Shown here: piece after piece, positions 15,743 through 24,409 of the stretch
Numbering within the stretch: position 1 is the stretch's first letter
Layout: every line of letters starts with the position of its first letter
Origin: Streptomyces cyanogenus
GTDB taxonomy: Bacteria; Actinomycetota; Actinomycetes; Streptomycetales; Streptomycetaceae
Assembly (NCBI RefSeq): GCF_017526105.1
Contig: NZ_CP071839.1
Coordinates: 5,905,001-5,969,000, forward strand
Reading direction: 5' to 3'
DNA: 64,000 nt
Made by a program: the position numbers and the translations under genes
Notes under the pieces: model-generated
What the model saw: the letters and a program-made list of their open reading frames with translations, nothing else
Told to the model about the DNA's origin: nothing
The model's database searches: none

Positions 15743-15826
15743 GGGGCGATCCTATCGGTTTGTTTCGCTACGGAATATTCCGTCTGGCGGAAGATACAAA
15801 TGAGTGGCACACCGCTCAGGTGCTAT

Positions 15827-17038
15827 TCAGTTGTTCTTTCCCACCAGTGCGTAGGTCTGCGTCGCGATCTCCAGTTCTTCGTCGGTCGGCACCACGGCGA
15901 CCGCCACCCGCGCGGAGTCCGGCGAAATCAGCCGCGGCCCGCCGCCGCGTACGGCGTTCCGCTCCGGGTCGACCGCCAGACCCAGGCCCTCCAGGCCCGC
16001 GATCGCCGCCTCCCGCACCGGGGCCGCGTTCTCGCCGACCCCGGCGGTGAAGGCCACCGCGTCCACGGTGCCGAGCACCGCGTAATAGGCGCCGATGTAC
16101 TTCTTGAGCCGGTGAATGTAAATGTCGAAGGCGAGTGCGGCCTCTTCGTCGCCCTCGTCGATCCGGCGGCGGATCTCCCGCATGTCGTTGTCCCCGCACA
16201 GACCGAACAGCCCGCTCCTCTTGTTGAGGAGAGTGTCGATCTCGTCCATGGACATATCCCCAACACGTGCCAAATGGAAGATGACGGCCGGATCCAGATC
16301 ACCGGAGCGCGTACCCATCACGAGCCCCTCCAAGGGGGTCAGTCCCATCGAGGTGTCCACGCAGCGGCCCTTCTCGACCGCGGACGCGGAGGCGCCGTTG
16401 CCCAGGTGCAGCACGATCACGTTGACCTCGGACGGGTCCTTGCCCAGCAGCCGCGCGGTCTCCCGCGAGACGTAGGCGTGGGAGGTGCCGTGGAAGCCGT
16501 AGCGGCGGATCCGGTACCGGTCGGCGATCTTCGGGTCGATCGCGTAGCGCGCCGCGGACTCCGGCATCGTCGTGTGGAAGGCGGTGTCGAACACGGCGAC
16601 CTGGGGCAGGTCGGGGCGCAGCCCCTGCGCGGTGCGGATGCCGGTGAGGTTGGCCGGGTTGTGCAGCGGGGCGACCGGGATCAGCCGCTCGATCTCGGTG
16701 AGCACCTCGTCGTCGATGATGGTGGGCTCGGTGAAGAACATCCCGCCGTGCACCACCCGGTGCCCGATCGCGGCCAGTTCCGGGGAGTCCAGGCCGAGGC
16801 CGTCGCGGCCCAGCTCCTCGGCGACCGCCTTGAGGGCGGCGTCGTGGTCGGCGATCGGACCGGTGTGCTCACGGGTGTCGCCACTGGTGAGGCAGGTGTG
16901 CTCGATCCGGGAGGTCTGCTCGCCGATGCGCTCGACCAGGCCCATGGCGAGCCGGCTGCTGTCCCGCATGTCCAGCAGCTGGTACTTCACCGACGAGGAG
17001 CCGGAGTTGAGGACGAGGACACGGGTGGGGGAGGTCAC
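15827..17038 (-). CDS. ackA: Acetate kinase
   Basis: The 403-residue enzyme interconverts acetyl phosphate + ADP and acetate + ATP. It begins VLVLNSGSSSVKYQLLDM (adenosine/phosphate motif) and carries IGHRVVHGG, FDTAFHTTMPESA, YGFHGTSHAYVS, the VLHLGNGASASAV signature and FTAGVGENA. The start is GTG 17038, which overlaps the pta stop by 4 bp (GTGA), so pta and ackA are translationally coupled. Together they make the Pta-AckA overflow/acetate pathway, and acetyl phosphate may also feed protein acetylation or phosphorylation. Confidence 0.95.
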   Translation of the reverse strand: MTSPTRVLVLNSGSSSVKYQLLDMRDSSRLAMGLVERIGEQTSRIEHTCLTSGDTREHTGPIADHDAALKAVAEELGRDGLGLDSPELAAIGHRVVHGGMFFTEPTIIDDEVLTEIERLIPVAPLHNPANLTGIRTAQGLRPDLPQVAVFDTAFHTTMPESAARYAIDPKIADRYRIRRYGFHGTSHAYVSRETARLLGKDPSEVNVIVLHLGNGASASAVEKGRCVDTSMGLTPLEGLVMGTRSGDLDPAVIFHLARVGDMSMDEIDTLLNKRSGLFGLCGDNDMREIRRRIDEGDEEAALAFDIYIHRLKKYIGAYYAVLGTVDAVAFTAGVGENAAPVREAAIAGLEGLGLAVDPERNAVRGGGPRLISPDSARVAVAVVPTDEELEIATQTYALVGKNN

Positions 17039-19137
17039 TGCTGGGACGCCTTCTCGTTCGGGGACTGGGCGGAGTTCTGGGCCTGGACCGCCGTGATGGC
17101 CACGGTGTTGACGATGTCCTGGACGAGGGCGCCCCGGGACAGGTCGTTGACCGGCTTGCGCAGGCCCTGGAGCACCGGGCCGACGGCGATCGCGCCGGCC
17201 GAGCGCTGCACGGCCTTGTAGGTGTTGTTGCCGGTGTTCAGGTCGGGGAAGATCAGCACGCTGGCCTGGCCGGCGACCTCCGAGCCGGGCAGCTTGGTCG
17301 CCGCGACGGACGGCTCCACGGCCGCGTCGTACTGGATCGGCCCCTCGATCTTCAGGTCCGGCCGGCGCGAGCGGGCCAGCTCGGTGGCCTCGCGCACCTT
17401 GTCGACGTCGGCGCCCGACCCGGACGTACCGGTGGAGTACGACAGCATCGCGATCCGCGGCTCCACGCCGAACTGCGCGGCGGTGCCCGCCGACTGGATG
17501 GCGATGTCCGCGAGCTGCTCGGCGTTGGGGTCCGGGTTGACCGCGCAGTCGCCGTATACCAGCACCTTGTCGGCCAGGCACATGAAGAACACCGACGAGA
17601 CGATCGAGGAGTCCGGCCGGGTCTTGATGATCTCGAAGGCCGGGCGGATGGTGGCCGCCGTGGAGTGCACCGAGCCGGACACCATGCCGTCGGCCAGGCC
17701 CTCCTGGACCATCAGGGTGCCGAAGTAGTTCACGTCCGAGACGACGTCGTAGGCCAGCTCGACCGTGACGCCCTTGTGGGCGCGCAGGGCGGCGTACTGC
17801 TCGGCGAAGGCGTCGCGCAGCTCGGAGGTGGCCGGGTCGATCAGCTCGCTGTCGCCGAGGTCGATGCCGAGGTCGGCGGCCTTCTTGCGGATCTGGTCGA
17901 CCGGGCCGAGCAGGCTCAGGTCGCACACGCCCCGGCGCAGCAGCACCTCGGCCGCCTGCAGCACCCGCTCCTCGGTGCCCTCCGGCAGGACGACCCTGCG
18001 CTTGTCGGAGCGGGCCTGCTCCAGGAGCTTGTGCTCGAACATCATCGGGGTGACCCGGTCGCTGCTCGGCGCGGAGACCCGGCGGGCCAGGCCGGCGGTG
18101 TCGGCGTACCGCTCGAACAGGCCGAGCGCGGTCTCCGCCTTGCGCGGGGTGGCCGCCGTCATCTTCCCCTCCATGGAGAAGAGCTGCTCGGCGGTGGGGA
18201 AGCTGTTGCCGGACACCGAGAGCACCGGGGTGCCCGGGGCGAGGCGGGCGGCGAGGGTGAGGATCTCCTCGCTCGGCACCTCGTTCAGGGTGAGCAGCAT
18301 GCCGGCTATCGGCGGGGTGCCGGCGCTGTGCGCGGCGAGCGAGCCGACGACCAGGTCGGCGCGGTCGCCCGGGGTGACGACCAGGCAGCCCGGGGTCAGG
18401 GCGCCCAGGAAGTTCGGCAGCATGGCGCCGCCGAAGACGAAGTCCAGCGCGTCGCGGGCGAGGCCGGAGTCGTCGCCGAGCAGCACCTTCGCGCCCAGGG
18501 TCTGGGCGATCTGGGCGACCGTGGGCGCGGACAGCGCGGGCTCGTCGGGCAGCACGTACGTCGGCACCGGCAGCCGGCTGGCCAGCCGCTCGGCGATCTC
18601 GTCGCGGTCCTCGCGGGCGACCCGGTTGGCGACCATGGCCAGTACGTCGCAGCCGAGGCCGTCGTAGGCCCGGTAGGCGTTGCGGGTCTCGGCGAGCACG
18701 GACGCCGCGGACTGCTTGCGGCCGCCCACCACCGGGATCACGGAGGCGCCGAACTCGTTGGCGAGGCGGGCGTTCAGGGACAGCTCGTCCGGCAGCTGGG
18801 TGCCGGCGTAGTCGGTGCCGAGGACGAGGACGACGTCGTAGTCCCGGGCCACCAGGTGGAAGCGGTCGACGAGGACGGAGACCAGCTCGTCGGTGCCCTG
18901 CTCGGCCTGGAGTGCGGAGGCCCGGTCGTAGTCCATGCCGTAGACGGTCGCCGGGTCCTGCGAGAGGCGGTAGCGCGCCCGCAGCAACTCGAACAGCCGA
19001 TCGGGGCCGTCGTGGACGAGCGGACGGAAGACCCCCACCCGGTCGACCTGCCGGGTCAGGAGTTCCATGACTCCCAGCTCCACGACCTGGCGGCCGTCAC
19101 CGCGGTCGATCCCGGTCACGTACACGCTGCGCGTCAC
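17035..19137 (-). CDS. pta: Phosphate acetyltransferase (long, multidomain form)
   Basis: The 700-residue enzyme makes acetyl phosphate and CoA from acetyl-CoA and phosphate. The N-terminal half has a BioD-like P-loop-related domain (SVYVTGIDRGDGRQVVELGVMELL) and a DRTGG-type regulatory domain (~210-330, LTPGCLVVTPGDRADLVVG). The C-terminal ~330 residues are the catalytic PTA domain (FEHKLLEQARSDKRRVVLPEGTEERVLQAA through PVLQGLRKPVNDLSRG). I chose GTG 19137 (GGAG about 7 nt upstream) over an upstream ATG because the latter adds an Arg/His-rich unrelated leader. It is upstream of and overlaps ackA, and is divergent from pfkA across an intergenic palindrome at 19190. Confidence 0.94.
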   Translation of the reverse strand: MTRSVYVTGIDRGDGRQVVELGVMELLTRQVDRVGVFRPLVHDGPDRLFELLRARYRLSQDPATVYGMDYDRASALQAEQGTDELVSVLVDRFHLVARDYDVVLVLGTDYAGTQLPDELSLNARLANEFGASVIPVVGGRKQSAASVLAETRNAYRAYDGLGCDVLAMVANRVAREDRDEIAERLASRLPVPTYVLPDEPALSAPTVAQIAQTLGAKVLLGDDSGLARDALDFVFGGAMLPNFLGALTPGCLVVTPGDRADLVVGSLAAHSAGTPPIAGMLLTLNEVPSEEILTLAARLAPGTPVLSVSGNSFPTAEQLFSMEGKMTAATPRKAETALGLFERYADTAGLARRVSAPSSDRVTPMMFEHKLLEQARSDKRRVVLPEGTEERVLQAAEVLLRRGVCDLSLLGPVDQIRKKAADLGIDLGDSELIDPATSELRDAFAEQYAALRAHKGVTVELAYDVVSDVNYFGTLMVQEGLADGMVSGSVHSTAATIRPAFEIIKTRPDSSIVSSVFFMCLADKVLVYGDCAVNPDPNAEQLADIAIQSAGTAAQFGVEPRIAMLSYSTGTSGSGADVDKVREATELARSRRPDLKIEGPIQYDAAVEPSVAATKLPGSEVAGQASVLIFPDLNTGNNTYKAVQRSAGAIAVGPVLQGLRKPVNDLSRGALVQDIVNTVAITAVQAQNSAQSPNEKASQQ

Positions 19138-19189
19138 GTGTCCACTCCGTTCCTCTCGTCGCTTGTGTCGCCTATGTGGCATAAAAATC

Positions 19190-19205
19190 GCTCACCAAGG
19201 TGAGC
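19190..19205. promoter_or_regulatory. Palindrome in the pta/pfkA divergent promoter region
   Basis: GCTCACC-AA-GGTGAGC is a perfect 7+2+7 inverted repeat next to an AT-rich ATAAAAAT tract, 53 bp from the pta start and 125 bp from pfkA. It is a candidate operator coordinating glycolysis and acetate genes. No regulator can be named from sequence. Confidence 0.5.
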
Positions 19206-19329
19206 AGAACCCTCTTGACAATACCCCTGCCGACGGATAAGGCGCCCGTCAAGATTTCACCTGCCCGGCGGACGTGAAAGAATCGACAACGGCTCACCGG
19301 CACCGACAGCGAGCAGGAGACACAGCACG

Positions 19330-20355
19330 ATGCGCATCGGAGTTCTCACCGCAGGCGGCGACTGCCCCGGCCTGAACGCCGTGATCCGGTCGGTCGTGCA
19401 CCGGGCGGTGGCGCAGTACGGCGACGAGGTCATCGGTTTCGAGGACGGTTACCGCGGTCTGCTGGACCGCCACTACCGCACCCTCGACCTGGACGCGGTC
19501 AGCGGCATCCTGGCCCGCGGCGGCACCATCCTCGGCTCCTCCCGGCTGGAGCGCGACCGGCTGCGCGAGGCCTGCGACGGCGCCGCCGACATGGTCGAGG
19601 AGTTCGGCATCGACGCGCTGATCCCGATCGGCGGCGAGGGCACGCTGACCGCGGCCCGGATGCTCTCCGACGCCGGCCTCCCGGTCGTCGGCGTCCCGAA
19701 GACCATCGACAACGACATCTCCTCCACCGACCGCACCTTCGGCTTCGACACCGCCGTCGGCGTGGCCACCGAGGCCATGGACCGCCTGAAGACCACGGCC
19801 GAGTCCCATCAGCGCGTGATGGTCGTGGAGGTCATGGGCCGGCACGCCGGCTGGATCGCCCTGGAGTCCGGCATGGCCGCCGGCGCCCACGGCATCTGCC
19901 TGCCCGAGCGGCCCTTCGACCCCGCCGACCTGGTCAAGATGGTCGAGGAGCGGTTCGCCCGCGGCAAGAAGTTCGCCGTCATCTGCGTCGCCGAGGGCGC
20001 CCACCCCGCCGAGGGCAGCATGGACTACGGCAAGGGCGAGATCGACCAGTACGGCCACGAGCGCTTCCAGGGCATCGGCACCGCCCTCGCCTACGAGCTG
20101 GAGCGGCGCCTCGGCAAGGAGGCCAAGCCGGTCATCCTCGGCCACGTCCAGCGCGGCGGCGTCCCGACCGCGTACGACCGCGTCCTCGCCACCCGCTTCG
20201 GCTGGCACGCCGTCGAGGCCGCGCACCGCGGCGAGTTCGGCCGGATGACCGCGCTGCGCGGCACCGACATCGTCATGGTGCCGCTCGCGGAGGCGGTCAC
20301 CGAGCTGAAGACGGTGCCCAAGGACCGGATGGACGAGGCCGAGTCGGTCTTCTAG
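19330..20355 (+). CDS. pfkA: 6-phosphofructokinase (ATP-dependent, actinomycete group III type)
   Basis: The 341-residue enzyme phosphorylates fructose 6-phosphate to the 1,6-bisphosphate. It begins MRIGVLTAGGDCPGLNAVIR (nucleotide loop). The donor-specificity positions are Gly104 (in GGEGT, compatible with ATP; PPi enzymes have Asp) and Lys124 (in VPKTIDND; classic bacterial ATP enzymes have Gly). That combination is the known group III pattern of actinomycete ATP-PFKs. The catalytic Asp127 is in TIDND, and MGRHAGWIA and QRGGVPTAYDR bind fructose 6-phosphate. It is divergent from pta. Streptomyces has several pfkA paralogues; position next to pta suggests the one in the glycolytic cluster. 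Confidence 0.94.
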   Translation: MRIGVLTAGGDCPGLNAVIRSVVHRAVAQYGDEVIGFEDGYRGLLDRHYRTLDLDAVSGILARGGTILGSSRLERDRLREACDGAADMVEEFGIDALIPIGGEGTLTAARMLSDAGLPVVGVPKTIDNDISSTDRTFGFDTAVGVATEAMDRLKTTAESHQRVMVVEVMGRHAGWIALESGMAAGAHGICLPERPFDPADLVKMVEERFARGKKFAVICVAEGAHPAEGSMDYGKGEIDQYGHERFQGIGTALAYELERRLGKEAKPVILGHVQRGGVPTAYDRVLATRFGWHAVEAAHRGEFGRMTALRGTDIVMVPLAEAVTELKTVPKDRMDEAESVF

Positions 20356-20391
20356 GCGGTCGTAGCGGTCCCAGAACGGTCGTACCGGTCC

Positions 20392-21081
20392 CTAGGCGGT
20401 CCGCTTCTCCACCGCCGCCCAGAAGTTCTCCACGATCCGGTCGAGGAACTCCCGCCCGGACTCGCTGGCGCTCCTGCTGCCGCCACCCCAGCTGAGGGTG
20501 GCGGCCATGTGCCCCTGGTAGTCCTCGTGCAGCTCCTGCAGCGCCCCTTCGAGGACGTCCGGGTCCAGGGGCGCCAGTTTGCGCACCGGCCGTACGTAGG
20601 CCTGCCAGCGCGTGGTCACCGCGCTGCGCAGCAGATCGGCGAGCTTCGCCCCGCGGCCGGTGACGGCGACGAAGTCGGGCAGGGCGAGGTCGAGGACCTG
20701 GGCGAGCACGGCCGACTGCCGCTCGTTGCCCCGCCACTGCCCGCTCTCCTCCATGCGCAGATACGACCGTACGTCCACGCCGACGGCACGGGCCACGTCC
20801 TCCGGCGCGACGGCCCGGGCGATGCGGTGCTCGCGCAGGGTCTGCGGCCGCCCGAACAGCTCACCCGGAGAACACCACAAGACGCCCGCCAGCGAGGTGA
20901 GTTCGGGGTGGCTCGGGGCGGCGGTGCCGCGTTCCCAGGCGATCACGAGGTCGGGTGTGACGTAGGGCAGTCCGTACGAGACCCGCATGCCGTGGGCGAC
21001 GTGCTCGGGGCCCATGCCGAGCGCGGCGCGCAGTCTGCGGGCGGCCGGAGCGTTGAAGGGGGGAGCTGAGGGTTCACGCAC
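20392..21081 (-). CDS. XRE-like helix-turn-helix transcriptional regulator
   Basis: The 229-residue protein has two helix-turn-helix-like regions: RLRAALGMGPEHVAHGMRVSYGLPYVTPDLVIAWERG near the N-terminus, and EHRIARAVAPEDVARAVGVDVRSYLRMEESGQW near residue 85, each in the Xre/Cro style ending in WERG or MEESG. The C-terminal ~90 residues are unassigned. GTG 21081 is preferred; a TTG at 21090 is also possible and neither has a strong ribosome site. The tail is convergent with pfkA, 36 bp apart. Its targets are unknown; the adjacent sugar importer is one possibility. Confidence 0.75.
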   Translation of the reverse strand: MREPSAPPFNAPAARRLRAALGMGPEHVAHGMRVSYGLPYVTPDLVIAWERGTAAPSHPELTSLAGVLWCSPGELFGRPQTLREHRIARAVAPEDVARAVGVDVRSYLRMEESGQWRGNERQSAVLAQVLDLALPDFVAVTGRGAKLADLLRSAVTTRWQAYVRPVRKLAPLDPDVLEGALQELHEDYQGHMAATLSWGGGSRSASESGREFLDRIVENFWAAVEKRTA

Positions 21082-21200
21082 CCGGCACAAGCTAGGGGCG
21101 CCGCACAGGGATCGCTACGGTCCGTTCAGCCAGGATCACGGATTGTCGGAACCCACAGTTCCGGCCGTTCGGTATGCAACGGACGGAACACCCTCCCGGG

Positions 21201-22028
21201 TCACCCCTTGACCGCGCCGCCCAGGGCGAACCCGCCGCCCAGCCGCCGTGCCACCAGGACGTACAGAAGGAGCACCGGCGTCGAGTAGAGCACGGAGAAC
21301 GCGGCGAGCTGGCCGTAGGCCACCATGCCCCGGTTGCCGAAGAAGTCGTTGATGCTCACCGAGGCCGGCATCCGGTCCGGGGTGAGCAGCAGCATGAACG
21401 GGACGAAGAAGTTCCCCCACATCATCACGAACGAGAACACGGTCACCACGGCGAGCCCCGGCCCCATCAGCGGCAGCACGATCCGCAGCAGGGACTGCGC
21501 CGCCGAGGCGCCGTCCGTCCAGGCCGCCTCCTCCAGCTCCCGCGGCACGCCGTCCATGAAGTTCTTCATCAGCCAGATCGCGAACGGCAGCTGGGAGGCG
21601 GCGAAGAAGAAGATCGTGCCCTGGAAGGTGTCGATGAGGTTCACCCGGACGAACAGGGCGTACACCGGCACCATGATCGCCGTGACGGGCAGGCTGGTCG
21701 CGAACAGGACCGTCAGCAGGAACGGCCGGTTCAGCCGGGACCGGAACCGGGACAGCGGATAGGCGGCGAGGGCGGCGCAGCCGACGGTCAGCGCCGTGGC
21801 GCCCCCGCACAGGACCAGGCTGTTGAGCAGCGGGGTGTAGGTGATGTCCGGGGTCAGGACCGCCCGGAAGTTGTCCAGGGTGACCCCGCCCGGGACCCGG
21901 ACCCGGAGGCCGGCGTGCGGGTCCACCGCGGACAGCAGCACCCAGGCGAGGGGCAGCGCGAAGGCGGCGGCCACGGCCAGCAGCGCGACGTCGGCGGCGA
22001 GCCGCCGGGAGGAACGCTTGCGGGGCAT
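21201..22028 (-). CDS. Carbohydrate ABC transporter permease (MalG/UgpE type)
   Basis: The 275-residue membrane protein has six predicted helices and the permease EAA motif ELEEAAWTDGASAAQSLLRIVLPLMGPG that contacts the ATPase. It ends with LLLYVLVARRLGGGFALGGAVKG, the typical MalG-like ending. The start overlaps the upstream permease stop by one base (TGATG). It is the third gene of a binding protein-permease-permease operon. No ATP-binding gene is present, so the shared ATPase MsiK, used by several Streptomyces sugar importers, is probably the partner (inference). Confidence 0.93.
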   Translation of the reverse strand: MPRKRSSRRLAADVALLAVAAAFALPLAWVLLSAVDPHAGLRVRVPGGVTLDNFRAVLTPDITYTPLLNSLVLCGGATALTVGCAALAAYPLSRFRSRLNRPFLLTVLFATSLPVTAIMVPVYALFVRVNLIDTFQGTIFFFAASQLPFAIWLMKNFMDGVPRELEEAAWTDGASAAQSLLRIVLPLMGPGLAVVTVFSFVMMWGNFFVPFMLLLTPDRMPASVSINDFFGNRGMVAYGQLAAFSVLYSTPVLLLYVLVARRLGGGFALGGAVKG

Positions 22029-22891
22029 CAGACCTCCGTCCGCAGCAGCCGCAGGTAGACGACGGAGAACAGGGAGCCGACGACCAGCAGGAGCAGGGCG
22101 ACCGCGGTGCCGTACCCGATCATGCTGTTCTGGAAGGCCTGCTCGTACATGTACAGCGGCAGGGTCTGGCTCCGGTTGCCGGGCCCGCCCCGGGTCATCA
22201 CCCAGATCAGCCCGAAGACGGAGAGCGTCTGGAGGGTGTTGAGCATGAGGTTGGTGCCGATGGAGCGCCGGATCATCGGCAGGGTGATGTGCCACAGCCG
22301 CCGCCACCCGCCGGCCCCGTCCACCTCGGCGGCCTCCGTGATCTCGGCGGGGATCTCGTCCAGCGCGGCGGAGTACACCAGCATCGAGAACGCCGTCCCG
22401 CGCCAGACGTTGGCGAAGGACACCGCGAGGACGGGCAGCGTGAACAGCCAGTTCTGCCGGGGCAGGTGCAGCCAGTCCAGGATGGCGTTCAAGGTGCCCT
22501 CGCGCCGGAAGAACGCGTAGAGCAGGAACCCGGCGACGACCTCCGGCAGCACCCACGCGGTGACGACGATCCCGCCGGTCAGCGTCCGCACGGGCTTCGA
22601 GGCGCGCTTCATCAGCGCGGCCAGCGCGAGGCCCAGCGTGTTCTGCCCGATGAGCGAGGACAGCACCGTGAACACCAGGGTCAGCCGGACCGCGTGCAGG
22701 AACGCGTCGTCCCGGAACGCCCGGCGGAAGTTGGCGAGGCCGACGAAGGAGGAGTGGGCCTGGCCGGTCAGCTGGAGGTCGGTGAAGGCGATCCAGACGC
22801 AGTAGGCGATCGGCCCGGCGAGGAAGAGCAGCAGCAGGACCAGGGCGGGGGCGAGGGGGAGGGCCCGGACGGCCGGGTTCCCGCGCCTCAC
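22028..22891 (-). CDS. Carbohydrate ABC transporter permease (MalF/UgpA type)
   Basis: The 287-residue protein has six hydrophobic helices and an EAA loop EITEAAEVDGAGGWRRLWHITLPMIR. The first transmembrane helix follows a short cytoplasmic N-terminus (RGNPAVRALPLAPALVLLLLFLAGPIAYCVWIAFTDL). GTG 22891 overlaps the binding-protein stop by 4 bp (GTGA), so expression is coupled. It pairs with the MalG-like permease downstream to form the importer channel. Confidence 0.92.
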   Translation of the reverse strand: MRRGNPAVRALPLAPALVLLLLFLAGPIAYCVWIAFTDLQLTGQAHSSFVGLANFRRAFRDDAFLHAVRLTLVFTVLSSLIGQNTLGLALAALMKRASKPVRTLTGGIVVTAWVLPEVVAGFLLYAFFRREGTLNAILDWLHLPRQNWLFTLPVLAVSFANVWRGTAFSMLVYSAALDEIPAEITEAAEVDGAGGWRRLWHITLPMIRRSIGTNLMLNTLQTLSVFGLIWVMTRGGPGNRSQTLPLYMYEQAFQNSMIGYGTAVALLLLVVGSLFSVVYLRLLRTEV

Positions 22892-24261
22892 TTCCGGACC
22901 ACTCGGCCGCCGGTGACGTCCTCGACCGTGGCGTCGTAGCCGCTCGCCGCCTCCGCCACGGACAGGTCACCGGTCGTGACCCCCTCCATGGCCTCCTGCA
23001 CGGCGGTCGACACCTTCGGGTACGCCGGATACGCGGGCCGGTAGTGCGTACTCGCGACGAGGTCGGTGAAGAACCTGATGCCGGGCTGGGCGCCGGCGTA
23101 CGCCGGATCGGCGGCGACGTCCTTCCGTACGGCGATCCCGGAGTTGGCGATGTACCACTTCCGGGCGTTGTCCTTCGTCTGCATCGTCCGGACGAACTCG
23201 AAGGCGAGGTCGGGGTTGCCCGCCTTGGCCGGGATGGACCAGGTCCAGCCGCCGGACATGCTCACCTTGCCGGGCGCCTGCCCGTTCTGCGTCGGCATGG
23301 CGGCGAGCCCCAGCTGCTTCGACCAGTCGGGCCACTCGTGCCCGCTGCCCGGCAGCCAGGCCTGCGGCAGCCAGGAGCCGTCGAGGGCGATGCCGAGTTT
23401 TCCCTGGGGGAGCAGTTCGCCGTTGACGGTGGTGTTGAAGTTCGGGTCGAGGGCGTCGGAGACGTCGGGGCCGAGCTTGTCCCGGTAGACGGTCTCCACG
23501 AACTTCAGCGAGTCCTCGAAGCCCTGGGACCCGGTGATCCACTTCTTGCTGCCGCTGTCGTAGAGCGGATCCCGTGTGCCGTCGCCGGTGCCGTACAGGA
23601 GCATCTCGAAGCCCTGCATCGTGGCCCGTTCACCGGCCGGCTTGCCGGTGTAGACGTTGAGGGCGACGACCCCGGGGACCTTCCGCTTGATGGTCCGGGC
23701 GGCGGCGAGGATGTCGTCCCACGTCTTCGGCTGCCAGTCGGTGGGTAACCCGGCCTTCCGGAACACCCGCTTGTCGAACCAGAGCCCGCGGGTGTCGGTC
23801 CCGTCCGGAACGCCGTACGTCTTCCCGTCCTGCCCCTTGGCCGCCGCCTTCGCCGTGCCGACGAACTGCCCCCAGTCCGGCCACTTGGCGAGATACGGGT
23901 CGAGCGGCTTCAAGTACCCGCTGGTGATGTCGGAGTTGATGAGGAAGGTGTCCTCGTAGACCAGGTCCGGGGCGGTCCGCGGCGAGCGCAGCATCTGCTG
24001 GAGCTTGGTGTAGTACTCGGCGTCCGGCGCCTTGATCGGCACGAACTCGACCTTCTTGCCGGGGTGTTCGTGCTCGAACTGCTTCTTGATCCCGGCGAGG
24101 TAGGTGTCCATCACCTTGACCGAGTTGTCGGTGGACTGCTTGTACGACACCTTCACCGTGTCCGGGCTGCTGCCGGACCCGCTGCCACAGGCGGTGAGGG
24201 CGGTGGCGGCGAGGGCGGTGGTGAGGAGGAGAGGGAGGGCGGCGGTGGGGCGCACGGGCAT
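22888..24261 (-). CDS. Sugar-binding lipoprotein of the ABC importer (family 1 solute-binding protein)
   Basis: The 457-residue protein has a lipoprotein signal peptide (LPLLLTTALAATALTACGSGSG; lipobox LTAC with Cys about residue 25) and a family-1 binding fold (VKVSYKQSTDNSVKVMDTYLAGIKKQFEHEHPGKKVEF; later WTWSIPAKAGNPDLAFEFVRTM). It starts at ATG 24261 right after AGGAGGTC. As first gene of the operon it delivers an unidentified carbohydrate, probably an oligosaccharide or aminosugar-type substrate, to the permeases. A DasR-like half-operator lies 59-74 bp upstream (24320). Confidence 0.92.
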   Translation of the reverse strand: MPVRPTAALPLLLTTALAATALTACGSGSGSSPDTVKVSYKQSTDNSVKVMDTYLAGIKKQFEHEHPGKKVEFVPIKAPDAEYYTKLQQMLRSPRTAPDLVYEDTFLINSDITSGYLKPLDPYLAKWPDWGQFVGTAKAAAKGQDGKTYGVPDGTDTRGLWFDKRVFRKAGLPTDWQPKTWDDILAAARTIKRKVPGVVALNVYTGKPAGERATMQGFEMLLYGTGDGTRDPLYDSGSKKWITGSQGFEDSLKFVETVYRDKLGPDVSDALDPNFNTTVNGELLPQGKLGIALDGSWLPQAWLPGSGHEWPDWSKQLGLAAMPTQNGQAPGKVSMSGGWTWSIPAKAGNPDLAFEFVRTMQTKDNARKWYIANSGIAVRKDVAADPAYAGAQPGIRFFTDLVASTHYRPAYPAYPKVSTAVQEAMEGVTTGDLSVAEAASGYDATVEDVTGGRVVRK

Positions 24262-24319
24262 GACCTCCTGAGCACACGTGGGGGTGGCGCGGAGATTGCT
24301 GCCGTGTGAAGGTAAGAGG

Positions 24320-24335
24320 AGTGGTCTAGTCAGGT
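24320..24335 (-). promoter_or_regulatory. GntR/DasR-like operator (one perfect half-site) before the sugar importer
   Basis: On the minus strand the 16-mer is ACCTGACTAGACCACT. Its right ten bases (CTAGACCACT) match the DasR responsive-element consensus AxTGGTCTAGACCAxT exactly, while the left arm is degenerate. DasR is the GntR/HutC-type regulator of aminosugar uptake in Streptomyces. Position upstream of the binding-protein gene suits a repressor site, but a related GntR protein could also bind. Confidence 0.45.
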
Positions 24336-24409
24336 CAATGCGTGTGCGCGGGATTGCGCCTCGGCGGGCCAGGGGACGGGTGATAGTCCACGACGGTGAA
24401 GTGGGGCCG

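Noticed and set aside
14306-17221. 971-codon plus-strand frame over pyk and ackA
   Set aside because: Antisense shadow; pyk and ackA are unmistakable on the minus strand.
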